This document shows, in pieces, positions 35,371-48,333 of a stretch of DNA of 64,000 nucleotides (position 1 is its first letter; every line of letters begins with the position of its first letter). A program made the position numbers and the translations under genes. This DNA is from Prochilodus magdalenae (lineage: Eukaryota; Chordata; Actinopteri; Characiformes; Prochilodontidae). The stretch lies in assembly GCA_024036415.1 (NCBI GenBank), contig JAMWET010006936.1:1136001-1200000 (forward strand), read 5' to 3'. Under the pieces are notes generated by a model. It was not told where the DNA came from. It worked only from the letters and a program-made list of their open reading frames with translations, and ran no database searches.

Positions 35371-38300
35371 AGTGTATTGCTGGTGCTGAATTTATATTAG
35401 GTTACAAGTGATAATAATTAAAAATCATAATGCAACAACATTTGATTTATCTTTCTCATTATGCACACAACATAGAGCCTTGTCAACCACCCATTTCAGC
35501 ATGTACCCTAATTTTGCACTTTATGCTTGTCCACTGGGTTTCAGAATGGGTTCACTGGGTCTGTCTGATGGCAAGAAAGTCAATGGAGAGTGGAGGCCAA
35601 TGAACTGTGTCAGTTTGCTGTTTGAGCTGGTAATATGGTGGACTTTCGTGAATAAGATATAAATAGCTGGATGATTTGACAACTCTGGTTGAGAGACACT
35701 GGGCCCTTACTGGGCCATCTGTGAATATGGCTGACGAGCAGCACTGCCAGGCTGTTTTCACTCAGGCCCTCTTGGACTGACTCCCTCTTGGAGTCTGTCA
35801 TAACCAGCAGCATGATATATGTTTGTACTGAACATGCAAACATGTGCTCAAATAGGACTGTCTTGATTACACACTGATCCATACACAAAAGAATGCATGC
35901 TGTGCATCAGCGCAGTTTTCAGGCACATATGACATTTCTTTGTGTGCATGCTTTTATGCTAATTTCATGTTCGCTGTTTAGCTGACAGAGATAAAAGGGT
36001 CAAATGACACTTACAAAGGTAAGTGAAGGAGACCTTTGTGCAAGTGGTTATGGTAGTGCAAATGGCAGATGATATGCAAGGTTACTGCTATAGTGATGGT
36101 TGTGTGAATAAGAGGGCCTAATTTCTGGACACAGGTCAAGTCTAGCTGTGGGTTTATTTATGTTCTCTGGACTGGACTAGAGGGGTAGCGATCCCTAACG
36201 GAGATTGATACAGTGTGGTTGTGTCTTGATACAGTGAAAATGGGTGGCTAATATGCAACATGGCAACAAGATCTCTTTTTATCCGGTTATTACTGTCTTT
36301 GGTTTTGGAGTAGAGACCACCATGATGGCAGGTTGTGTGCTAGCAGTGTTTACGGTGTGGATAAAGGTAAAAGGATTAATTTTTCCTTGTTACATGTGAC
36401 TGCAAATGAGACCCTCGGGAGAGACCCTTTGAGGAGTGGAAGGGATGTATTGACGATGGTGTTTTAAATGTGTGTAGATTTTGAAGGTTTTTCTTTATTT
36501 TTTTAAACTAATTTTATTTCATTGTATTAAAGTGTTTTGCACTTTTAGGTGTTAATATATTCAAATATATACTTGTACTAGTTCAGTACTACTACAGAAA
36601 TTAAACTGTATAAAACTGTATAGTGTAATATCATGATTGTAGTGTAAATATTTATCAGAATTATGGCAGTATTTTTCAAAACGTTCTGATACACCAGCTG
36701 AAACAATTTCCACTTTTGGTTTGCACAAATGTTAAAGTAATAGCATAGCCAGTACCTTATGTAATTACATGAAAACCATATTACATGAACATTAAAGGTG
36801 TCAGTTCGTGACCATGAGGGGTTCAACTGGTTCAAGCATGAAAGTGTTCAAATGTTTTATTGTGGTTACAAGTGGATTTAGACTATCACAGCATCCTACT
36901 GATCTAATTATTAATTGCAGGTAAATTACTCTGACTCTATCATACATGTAGTTTTTATAGCACACTGAATTTGTCTTTCTATTTGGCGACTACGTATTTA
37001 ATATTTTTGCCATTAAATGATGCCACAGTGGCTTTCAGGTATCTAAAGCTGTTGCAACAATTGTAGTACAATACAAAAATTGACCAAGAAGCTTGGAAAT
37101 AAAAAGCTGGCTCAAACTTTGCAGTTTTAACGCTTGTAGACCTTTTGATAAAGGTGATTTCAACAAAATGAAACAAACTCTGAAGTGTTCCTCCTTTTTA
37201 CTGTGATTGACTTTTGGCATGTTGTGCAGACAGGCTGACCATCTACAGTTGAGTTTCCTTCTGATCCCATATTACAGCCAAATTACGACCCACAGCCTTT
37301 TTGTCCTGCTCCCACCAGCAGTCCCATGTAGCTGGTTTCTATCTGTGTTAGTCACACCTGAAAATGACTGCCACTTGCCTTTAGTCAGCTTTGCCATGTC
37401 TTGTGGCCATCTGACTGTTTTAGGGCTCCACTTTGCATAGAATACAGTTCATGCATTGCTACAGTTCATGCATGATTGATTTGGAACCTATTCAGATTGA
37501 GTTCATATATTTTCAGTATTTTGCACATACGTCATGTGCTCAGTGTCTTATGGATCAAGTTTATTTAGAAGAGTGAAATAAAAGTTCATTAGTAGTTTAA
37601 TTTGAGTGTGCATTGTAATCCATTTCCATCTATACATCAGAATTCAGTTAGGGCCTTGCATTGGTGTCATGAATACAGTTTTCATGATCAGATCTTGTTT
37701 ATAGGGCTTGTTGCCAAAAAGACCATCATATTAATTTTTCCTTGTAGCAGTAATGCTGAGTGTGCAGCAATGCTTATTAAGAGATTTGATTGTATTGTCA
37801 CTTGTATATCCTAGCATAGCTAGTATCTGGTTGTGTCTGATTGGTCATACACATAGACAGATAGTCCGCTGGCTTGGCGTTCTAAATTTCACCTCTTAAA
37901 GCTGAAGATGACATTGTTAATAAATGTAGAGACTATAGTTGCAGAAAAATCTCAGCTTCTACAATTTCAAAATCACACACTTGCAAACTGCAGGTTCTGT
38001 ATAAAAGTGATTAATCACTCAGCTGTACAGTACACAATAATATTGTCCAAATTCTCCCAGGGAAAAGAATTCTGCTTTGATCTGGTGTTCAGTAGTTTCC
38101 TGCAGCACTTTCTGATGGTCAAACATGTTGGACAGAGCATTAAAATAGCCACTGTCCAAAAATATACCAGTGAATTTGGAGTCATGTCACAATCGTTTTC
38201 TCCCATTCCCCAACACCCCTTGTTTATACATAGTACTTTAACCTGAATGTTTTGATCTTTGAGTCTATCTAAGTCTGTCTTGTGGACAGTGTGTTTATCA

Positions 38301-38913
38301 CCATTAAATAATGAGTATGCAGCAATGGATTAATTAATTGAATAGGCAGTTTCTGATGGTTGGCTTAATGCAGTAACATCATGGTGGGCTGTCATTATTG
38401 TGATAATATAAAGAAAGTGCTGATTAAATTCTGGTTTTAGGAACACTCTCTCGCATCTCTCTCAACTGACTCTAGACCGATTTATTATTGTGTGTCCCTT
38501 CAATAGTCTTAAACTAGATTTGAGCTCCTAAACGAAGCTGCGACACCAGGCTGAGGGGACACACACAGTCTTGGGGCATATGTTGAACACTCATTCTACA
38601 AACAGCCAGCCCACGTCGTTCGGCTTCTTCATCCTTAGAGATGGAGAGTGAAATCCAACAGCATTGCCCACTCCCACATAGCTATGACTCTTCCAGTAAA
38701 AGTCATGCTGTCCAGATTGTGCTAATCATTTGGTTTATTTATATATATTGCTGATACTTTGACGTCTAAAGGTTCTGCAGTCTCCAGCTCTGGAGTGATT
38801 CATGAAACTAGCGGCTAGTGTGGCTGTATGCTGGAACACCGATGCTACTGCTTTGCTGAGCGTCTTCTCTGAAAATCAAGGCTTTTTCCCCCTCCTTTTA
38901 TGTCACAGCTGTC

Positions 38914-41900
38914 ATGACGGGGGTGGGAGCAGAAGATGACATCCCACTTGGTGAGAGGAAAACTGTCACAGACTTCTGCTATCTCCTGGATAAGTCCAAG
39001 CAGCTCTTCAACGGCCTGAGGTCAGTCTTTTCTTTATGCTTGTGACTTAAGGTGTAGCTCCTCAGACTTCTTCTAGCCAAACGGGGCCCAACTGCTGTAA
39101 CTAGCAATTATTTCTTTAAAGGGTTAATGGAGCTAGAGCTTTAATCAAGCCTGAATGACTAATCAAGCCTGCATGACTACATGCCGCATGATAAAAATCT
39201 GTCTGAACCCAGAACATTAAGATAAACAGACAGAGCCCGACAGAACTCTCTCAGTTTACACTCAGTCACCAAGTGCCATTAAGTCACTGATGAACAATAT
39301 TAATTATATGATACCAAATTTAAAAAGACAAATTAATTAATTGATTCATCATTCGCCGCCTCTAAACAACATCCCAAAAGTTTTTCGTTGGGATAAAGTT
39401 CATATAGAGTCACACCACATGATTATGACCACTTGCTACTTTCAGTGGCAGCCCGTAGCTCATGAAGGAAGTCATCAACCAACGTCGGATATTGCATGCC
39501 GATTGTCCTCCCTGGGGCGGATGGGGTCTTCCAGCAAGACAATGTGGCTTGTCACACGGCAATGTCTGACATTGGTTGGAAGAGCGTGACCGAGACTTCC
39601 AGGTGCTACCCTGGCGCCCTAATTCCCCAGACTTGAACCCAATTGAGCTTCTGTGGGACTGCCTTGATCGTCATGTTCACTCTATGGACACTCTATGGAC
39701 CTCCTCCAGCAGCTGTTGAATGCACTGCAGTCAGCATTGCTCCAGATACCTATGACAACCAGGACTAGCTAGCTGCTGTCCGTGCACACAGCAGTCAGCA
39801 GTTGCTCTGCATATTAGCTTTCGATCATAATTGTGTGACTCGACTGTGTATAACTGTGTTCTAATGCTTATTTTGTAGCACTGGTACCAGTGACAGTGTA
39901 TCAGATTAAAAAAGGTTTAAAGTTGAAATATTTAAATATATATGGAAAGAAGAAGACTAAAGCAGATCTGTTAAACATGGAGGAATTCAAACGTGAAATT
40001 GAAACCCAACCTGGGCCCAACAAATTCTTATTTATATCTGAACCAGACTGATTCCACTGTGAATAGTCCTAGCGGGTTCACATAAATCTTTAAGGTTTGG
40101 TGATCTGTTTGTGCAATAAATTGGCTGATATATTGAACAATCGTATCTCCCTTCTGCACCTTGCATCATTTAAAGTACTGTTTTTAAGTAAATGATGGAT
40201 CAATATGGCAGCTTTATCCATAAGTACTGTCAGCAATCAATCAATCATTGCAGCCTGAGCATAACAGAGAATCGGTCAGCCCTCCCTCTTTTCTAAGACT
40301 CCTCTGCTAGCCATAGAAAATAAACACACATTGTTTTTTACTTAAGATAATTTTGACACAAGTTCATATTTGACTGAAGCTGTAGGTCTGCTCTGTTTTA
40401 TCCTGCCATAAATCATCTGTATTTCTTTTTTTCTCTTAACGAGAAAAGAAATCTGTTTTTCCTTGTCTTCCCTGTTTCTTCAATAGGTTCTGTGTTGTGA
40501 CTTAGTCATTTTTAACTCTGTCTATTTATAGATCTTTATAGTATGTCAGCACTGCAGGCTATTTGTTTCTCTCCTTCTTTGTAGCCCACTTGCTCTATCC
40601 CTCCCCCACTCCTGTTTACTGACCCATTCTTCATTTTCTGGAATATGCGTGTGCTTAATGTTACTTAACTCACTGAGCTGTACATTAATAGTTGTCCAAG
40701 CAAAGACACTGAAAAACTTATGTTTGTGTTTGGATTATTCTTCTTGTCATTTTTCTTATCTAGTCAAACAGTTTGGGGAACAGACATCATAACTCTTAAA
40801 CACCAAAGTTTAGGAAAAGTAGCATACCCGTTGTTTCTCAGGCAATTGAAAAGACGTCTTTGGCCTATTTGTGCCCATATCTCCTCAATCATGAGACATA
40901 CAGTTACATTTCTGACATGCAGTCAAATGGCTGACTAGTGTTTACCTAGTCAACACTACAACACTAGTGTTTACCTACTAGTGTGTACCCACCTTTTTTT
41001 TTAAAATATAGTATAGTGTGTGGAATTTTTACTAGTCCTGGGTTCTTCTGCATAGTCTTTACAAATTTGGTGTCTAAATGTTTGTAACACTTTAAAGGTC
41101 AAGAATTATCAAAAACATATTTACATGCCATTTACTCCTCTTTGGTTTTTAATGATTAACCTTGATTAACAAAAACGGCTAAAAGTCTTAAGCAATTTGA
41201 TCGATTCTCATGACACTTACACCACTGGTTCAATGCTGTTTTGCATGCTACACTGGAAAAATGTGGCCTTAGTTGGCTAATCAGATTTCAGATTTCGAAT
41301 TTGAGGCTTTGTGAGGGGGCTATTATTTTGACCCTCACCGTTTTCCCAAAACATTTTAAAACTTTCAGAATTGTATTTGGCTAAATAATGAAGTTCTAGT
41401 GACACTGTAGAGAACTAGTAGCTTTTATTTCTTCATTCATTTTTTAAGTCGCTCATTCTTTGGGGTCACGGATGGTGCTGGAGCCTATCCCAGCGGTTAG
41501 GCAGGAACGGCAGGAAATTCCCTGGACAAGCCAACGGTCCATCTCAGGGCAGACGCACAGACAAACACATTCACTCACACACTCAGCTGAACACTCACAC
41601 CTAGGGGCAAATTAGCGTCTCCCGTTCACCTGCTAGCATGTATTTGGCCTGTGGGAGCAAACCGGAGCACCTGGAGGAAAGATGCAGGGGGAACAATCTC
41701 CACACAGGAAGGACATCTTCTTCTGGCTGTAAGGTGATAGTGCTACTCGCTGCGCCACAGTGGCACCCTAGTAACATTTAACTTGTTCAGATTCTGTCAT
41801 TGACTGTTTCTCTGCTTAGGCATCTCAAATTGAAAGGCTTCCAGTTTCTTTTGCACTTGGTTACTGATAATGGGTATTCACAATTTTGCACTGCAAGATA

Positions 41901-44900
41901 ATTTTGGTGCTTCTTTTTTGCAATACTCTCCTCATCTACCGAAGACTGAGCGAGGACTTGCAAAACAGCCTCTGGTGCGGTGACTTTTGTTTACCTGATA
42001 AATTAGTGTGTAAGCTGAAGCTCGAGCAGCAGTGGGAGCAAAATGCACAAGCTCACAGCAACAACTGAGGCCTATGGGGGATACAAACATGGCAGCCTCA
42101 TGTGTTTACAGAGACATGCCTGAAACTCTGTGGACACGCAGGACAGTTTTCACATCGTGTGCAGACAGGAACGCAGTGGAGAGCAGTAAGAGGAGAGAGG
42201 GCCTTGCTCTTTTTGTGAACAATAAATGATGCAACCCAGTACACATCGCTGTCAAAGTACAAGTTTGCAACTCAGATCTCCTGAGTGCTGGACTTAGGCC
42301 ATATTACATGTGGCAGAAGTTTTCACATGCCATTCTTTTGGTCGTCCAATGCCTTGCCCTTTGGAGATGCTGCAGCCAACATCCAAATGCATTCACTGCA
42401 TTGCTGACTATGTCAACATTTGGGTAGATGTCACTGTGTAACATGTTTTTTTTTTTGTTCCTGACTTTTATTTGTTACATTCCTATTGCTTATATGTAAA
42501 ACATTAACAAAAGCAAATTCATATGTAAAATGAAAAACACATTGCATAAAACAAATATTGTAATTTAATATATGTCTTCTCAGGGTTTTGCCGCAACAGG
42601 CATGCTGAAGAAGGTTTTGCAAGCTATTTTCACTCCTGTTTCGATAAATTGGCCACAGATGTAGTAAAATGCGTCTTCTGGATGCAGTGAGCTCTTGATG
42701 CCATCTAAATTTAATAAAGCTATGAATCCACAATCTGCTTACTTACATAGATATAGAAACATAAACTGAAATAAAACTAGTTGTTTTAACGCGCTGTACA
42801 GCTATGTGTACTTCTGGACAGTCACAGACAGTTCTAGAAAATTCTGTAGAATTTCCTGAAGTTCTCAGAACATTCCAGACAGTTCTATGAACTTCTCAAG
42901 AGTTCTCATAGTTCCAAAAGCTACTTTAAGTCTGCTCAGCACTGAATATATCACAGATGTTCTGGAAAAGAGAGAATGTGTCGAAGCATCATCGTCCTGA
43001 CCACAGTAGCAAAGTTTATGGGAACAAATAGTCATTTTCTGTACATGTTAGGCCTGAGGAATTAAGAAAACACACTCAATGTTTAAAAAACACCACAGTC
43101 ATAAACTGTAGATCTAAACTGTAGAAAGGTAATTATGGCAAGTCCATCTCTCACTCTACTGGCTCTAGAAGTGTTGTTTCTTTTTTTTAAGCCTTTTTAA
43201 GAAATAATTTCTTAAGGTTTCTAATGTAAAAGCCAGCGTCTGCCATTGGTAAGAATGCTGCGTTGAGTCCTCTCCCCTGCCCTGTTTCTCTGTGCTAATT
43301 AGATTGGAGCTAAAGCTTTTGCCCTAGTTCTGCACTGAACTCTAATCAGCACCCTGAAGAGATGAGGAATGATACTGCTATTATTATTTGGACTCATTTC
43401 CTTACATACTACCTATTTTGAGTTTTCCCTCTTTTTCAGTTCAAAGACGCAGGGGCCTAGTTGACGTGAAGCTGTAGTTAAACTGCCATTTTACCTTCTG
43501 CTCTTGGATTTTTATTTTCTCAATGCATATGTGTTTCTCAATGACCCTATACGTGTCACCTATGTCATACACCACAAAAGAAGACTAGTAGAAATGTATT
43601 AAAATAGTTTGAGGCAGGTAGAACTTGGTCATGTTTAAAGTTTAAGGAACGTTTCAGCCCGGGCTGCTTTCTGAACAAGGCAGTATACATAGCAGTCCGT
43701 CAGAACAGAGGCCATTTACACCTAGCAGTTTTAAAGGCACAGAAACACATACAGGGTGTGTTATTTTGTGTCCACTACTTTGGCCATTTTAATGGGCTAT
43801 TTTCCCCCCTGTGTTTCCTTATAACAGGGAGTTGCAAAGAAATGCCAAAAGGAAATGCATGAGTGATTGTGGGAAAGCGAGCAGCAAGACATTGTCTAGC
43901 AAAAATTGAGATGCTTGGAAGCAGCTGCCATGGAGCGCTGACCATTCAGGCAAAAGCATCTTCACATTGTCCTTATACTAGTTCTGTGTGGACAACAGCT
44001 TTAGCCCAGCAAATTATTAAATAATGGATCAAAGCAATACATGATGCTCTTATCTGGAGCGACTTAAATTCGGTTATAGAGGGAGGTGAAAGTGGTGTTG
44101 CAATGGGACTCAGTATTGGCATAAAACAGGTCATGCCCAGGTGGGGAATCAAACCACTGTCTACGCTTTAGAGGGAGAGCTTGTGCACTATACTATATCA
44201 ACCACACTGCCATAGAAACACTAGATACAGTTACATAACAATATATAGCAGTTGACAGTGTATTTATTTATACAATACGTTATGTTTGTTAACTAGATTT
44301 AATGATGAGCCAGTATACCATCATTTTATGGTGCCACTGGCCATTTCCAAGTAAAACAAAACTGAAAAGGTTTAGACATATCACATGTTAACACATACAC
44401 ACACTGTTCTTCTGGTTCATCCTTAGCTCCCGAGTATTAATCCTATGAGCAAGGTAGGGAAATGTATGGGGCATGGATTGAAATTTAGTGTTGTCTAACG
44501 AGGGCACCTGTCTCCCTCCCAACGTCATCTCTTGTGGTTCACAAGGCGACCAGGGTGGTGCATAAATCTCATACTGCCGCCTCTGCAGTGTGGAAATGCA
44601 TGTTTTTATGAGTTGCATGGTTGCCTCATGGATATTCATCCAAGATATATCTGAGTGCTGGGGTTGTGTTGTAAAGAGATTAGTGTGTTCTGTATGATTC
44701 ACTCTTAGGTGTGTATGTGGATTCATAGATTAAACAAGTATATTAATGTTCAGTGTTAAAGAATAACTCAGTAAGTGTAATGTGTTAGTGTACTGTAAGT
44801 TGTGTGTTGGTGTACAGTAACTCTCAGTGTAATGTGTTAGTGTATTGTAAGTAGTGTGTTGGTGTAATGTGTTAGTGTACTGTAGGTAGTGTGTTGGTGT

Positions 44901-47900
44901 ACAATAACTCAGTAAGTGTAATGTGTTAGTGTACTGTAAGTAGTGTGTTGTGTACAGTAACTCAGTAAGTGTAATGTGTTAGTGTACTGTAAGTAGTGTG
45001 TTGGTGTACAGTAATTCAGTAAGTGTAATGTGTTAGTGTACTGTAAGTAGTGTGTTGGTGTACAGTAACTCAGTAAGTGTAATGTGTTAGTGTACTGTAA
45101 GTAGTGTGTTGGTGTGCAGTAACTCAGTAGGTGTAATGTGTTGGTGTACTGTAAGTAGTGTGTTGGTGTACAGTAACTCAGTAAGTGTAATGTGTTGGTG
45201 TACTGTAAGTAGTGTGTTGGTGTACAGTATCTCAGTAAGTGTAATGTGTTAGTGTACTGTACAGTAACTCAGTAAGTGTAATGTGTTGGTGTACTGTAAG
45301 TAGTATGTTGGTGTACAGTAACTCGGTAAGTGTAATGTGTTAGTGTACTGTAAGTAGTGTGTTGGTGTACAGTAACTCAGTAAGTGTAATGTGTTAGTGT
45401 ACTGTAAGTAGTGTGTTGGTGTACAGTAACTCAGTAAGTGTAATGTGTTAGTGTACTGTAAGTAGCGTGTTGGTGTACAGTAACTCAGTAAGTGTAATGT
45501 GTTAGTGTACTGTAAGTAGTGTGTTGGTGTACAGTAACTCAGTAAGTGTAGTGTGTTAGTGTACTGTAAGTAGTGTGTTGGTGTACAGTAACTCAGTAAG
45601 TGTAATGTGTTAGTGTACTGTAAGTAGCGTGCTGGTGTACAGTAACTCAGTAAGTGTAATGTGTTAGTGTACTGTAAGTAGCGTGTTGGTGTACAGTAAC
45701 TCAGTAAGTGTAATGTGTTAGTGTACTGTAAGTAGCGTGCTGGTGTACAGTAACTCAGTAAGTGTAATGTGTTAGTGTACTGTAAGTAGCGTGTTGGTGT
45801 ACAGTAACTCAGTAAGTGTAATGTGTTAGTGTACTGTAAGTAGCGTGCTGGTGTACAGTAACTCAGTAAGTGTAATGTGTTAGTGTACTGTAAGTAGCGT
45901 GTTGGTGTACAGTAACTCAGTAAGTGTAGTGTGTTAGTGTACTGTAAGTAGTGTGTTGGTGTACAGTAACTCAGTAAGTGTAGTGTGTTAGTGTACTGTA
46001 AGTAGTGTGTTGGTGTACAGTAACTCAGTATGTGTTAGTGTACTGTGTAGTGTGTAATGTGTTAGTGTACTGTAAGTAGCGTGTTGGTGTACAGTAACTC
46101 AGTAAGTGTAGTGTGTTAGTGTACTGTAAGTAGCGTGTTGGTGTACAGTAACTCAGTAAGTGTAATGTGTTGCTTTAACTGTTTACTCCACTACGATGCG
46201 CCAAATCTGTGGTCCGTTTTAGCTTATGTGTGATGTATGTAAAATGAAAGAAGTGAGAAGTGAGCCCATCAGGTACAGATGTCACTTTGTTTTGAGTTTG
46301 TTTTGTACTTGTGCTTATTTTGACCATTTGAATAGACATCAGTGTCAGACCAATTAATGACCGTCTTTTAAAAGACTGTTGGACCAAGGTGTGACACTAG
46401 AGTCTTTTTGGCCATGGCATCACCAGGATTCAAAGTTGTGATCTTTCTATGATGGGGCAAAACCTTGGTTAAGCATCAAAACACAACCTGTGCTGGTTTC
46501 AGTAATGACAAGCATTGCTGATCTATGCTTCTTTTTTCTAATAGTTATTATTTGATATATTATTTTTAGATTATTTGGTTTTAACATAAAGTATGCCCCA
46601 TGGGAAGTAATTCCCATTTATCTGCTACAGCCCTCTTCGCGCCGCTGAGTATTTTTAACAGGGTGAAGGGGAGGACGCGCTATCTGTGACGAGCTGAGAA
46701 AATAAGACATGAAGGCAAAGAAGCCAGTACTCACAAATAATGTAGTCAAAGAGGGAAAATGCAAAAAATAAACTCATAGTTCATAGTTCAGTTAGCTTGG
46801 TGACGTTGTAGAGTAATTATTGAGTGTACGGATTATGACACTGACCAAATACACTCATCAATAGTTGCGCCCAAAAGGAATCAACTGTCAGGAAGGAAAC
46901 TTAGTAGGTCAGCTAGACAGTGGGACATGCGAATGATTCAAGTTTCACGCTCGGCTGCGTAGGTAACGTGAGCATGGACCGGCCTTATCCCTGTACTATT
47001 GCGGACAATGAGCAGTGATGCCCTCCTTGAGTCATCGTGTTACTGCCAGCACGGCTGCATGTTGCAGGACTACATGCACACAGACCTTTACGACAACTGC
47101 CCTTAACACCACATCAACGCCACCAAAGACTGCAATGGTGTCGTGGCAGACTGTAATGGAGTGACTTAGAATGGCAGCAGGCCCTCCCACTTTTATCTTG
47201 GTGGAGACGACCAATGAATCAGTATGTGGGGGCAAAATCAGTATGTCAGCGCAAAGATCCTCCAGATGGACTGGGGTCCCTCCACCCTTACCGCAGCATC
47301 TGCAGGAACTGTGTGAATTCAAGTTGCATGGGATGGATTATCACAGGACACCATTAGGAACCAATACACATCCACGCTAAGACATCTGGCATGTTGCATT
47401 AGCAAACATGGTGGCCTGATGCCATAGTGAGAGACACTACTTCTGTATGTGTAACTCTGATAAATATTGCCCATGTCAGTCTAAATGTATCATAATTTAC
47501 TGTTCCTGGTCACCTTTATCTTCCTTCCCAATAGCACTGCAATCTGACACTTCCTTCTGGTTGCAGGAGTTCCTTAGACGATGAGAGTAATCACTTGCAC
47601 ACTGAGAATTTTGTCCTGCTCTCTTTCTCAATACAGAGATCTCCCTCAGTATGGACACAAGCAGTGGCAGTCTTACTTTGGCCGGACTTTTGACGTCTAC
47701 ACAAAGTTGTGGAAGTTTCAGCAACAGCACAGGTCAGCCTACAAATGTTAAAAAACACAAACAAATGTTTGCTGCCTTGAGAAAAGCTTTCAGGTTCCTT
47801 TCCCTTCTTTTTTATGTGTAATTTAAACACCATTAGAGAACACTGACTGCTTTTCCTTTATATGGACATTTCACATCAAAAGAACCACAAGAAATGTTCC

Positions 47901-48255
47901 TCTTTAAAAAAACTTTATTTTATAATGCTAAGCTACAACTTAAAGTATACAAGAGTTACTTATGGAATGCTACATTCACACATTTTATTGGAAAAAATAT
48001 AAGATGGACATGAAGAATTGTCCTTTTTTATTTTAAAACCAGACTGTATTTGTGTGTAAATATGGCCTGTACAGCAATGAATACTGTTTTATAGCACTAA
48101 CAATGAAAATGCTGTTCATGAAATATCAGGAAACAATAAGAATGGTCACGCAGTTCTGTTTGAAACTTTTAATAGATATTGCTCAAGTCCCAGCTATGAG
48201 GCATATATCTGCACTTCAAAGCAGTACTTTTAGTAGGTGTGTCCTCAGAGGCTGA

Positions 48256-48333
<78 letters not shown>

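Larger units (their letters stand above)
26203..38908 (+). other. Long first intron of scai (inferred) with scattered repeats
   Basis: No coding exon is supported in these 12.7 kb. Recognised contents are listed separately: microsatellites, a teleost repeat at 28200-28620, an L2-like LINE piece, three Tc1-like remnants and a CTCF-like motif. The remainder (for example 35400-38900) is AT-rich DNA with no recognised feature. The intron's 5' edge depends on which first exon is used. Confidence 0.5.

Noticed and set aside
47032..47322. 96-codon minus-strand open frame
   Set aside because: It is the antisense of a Tc1-like transposase relic whose coding strand is plus.
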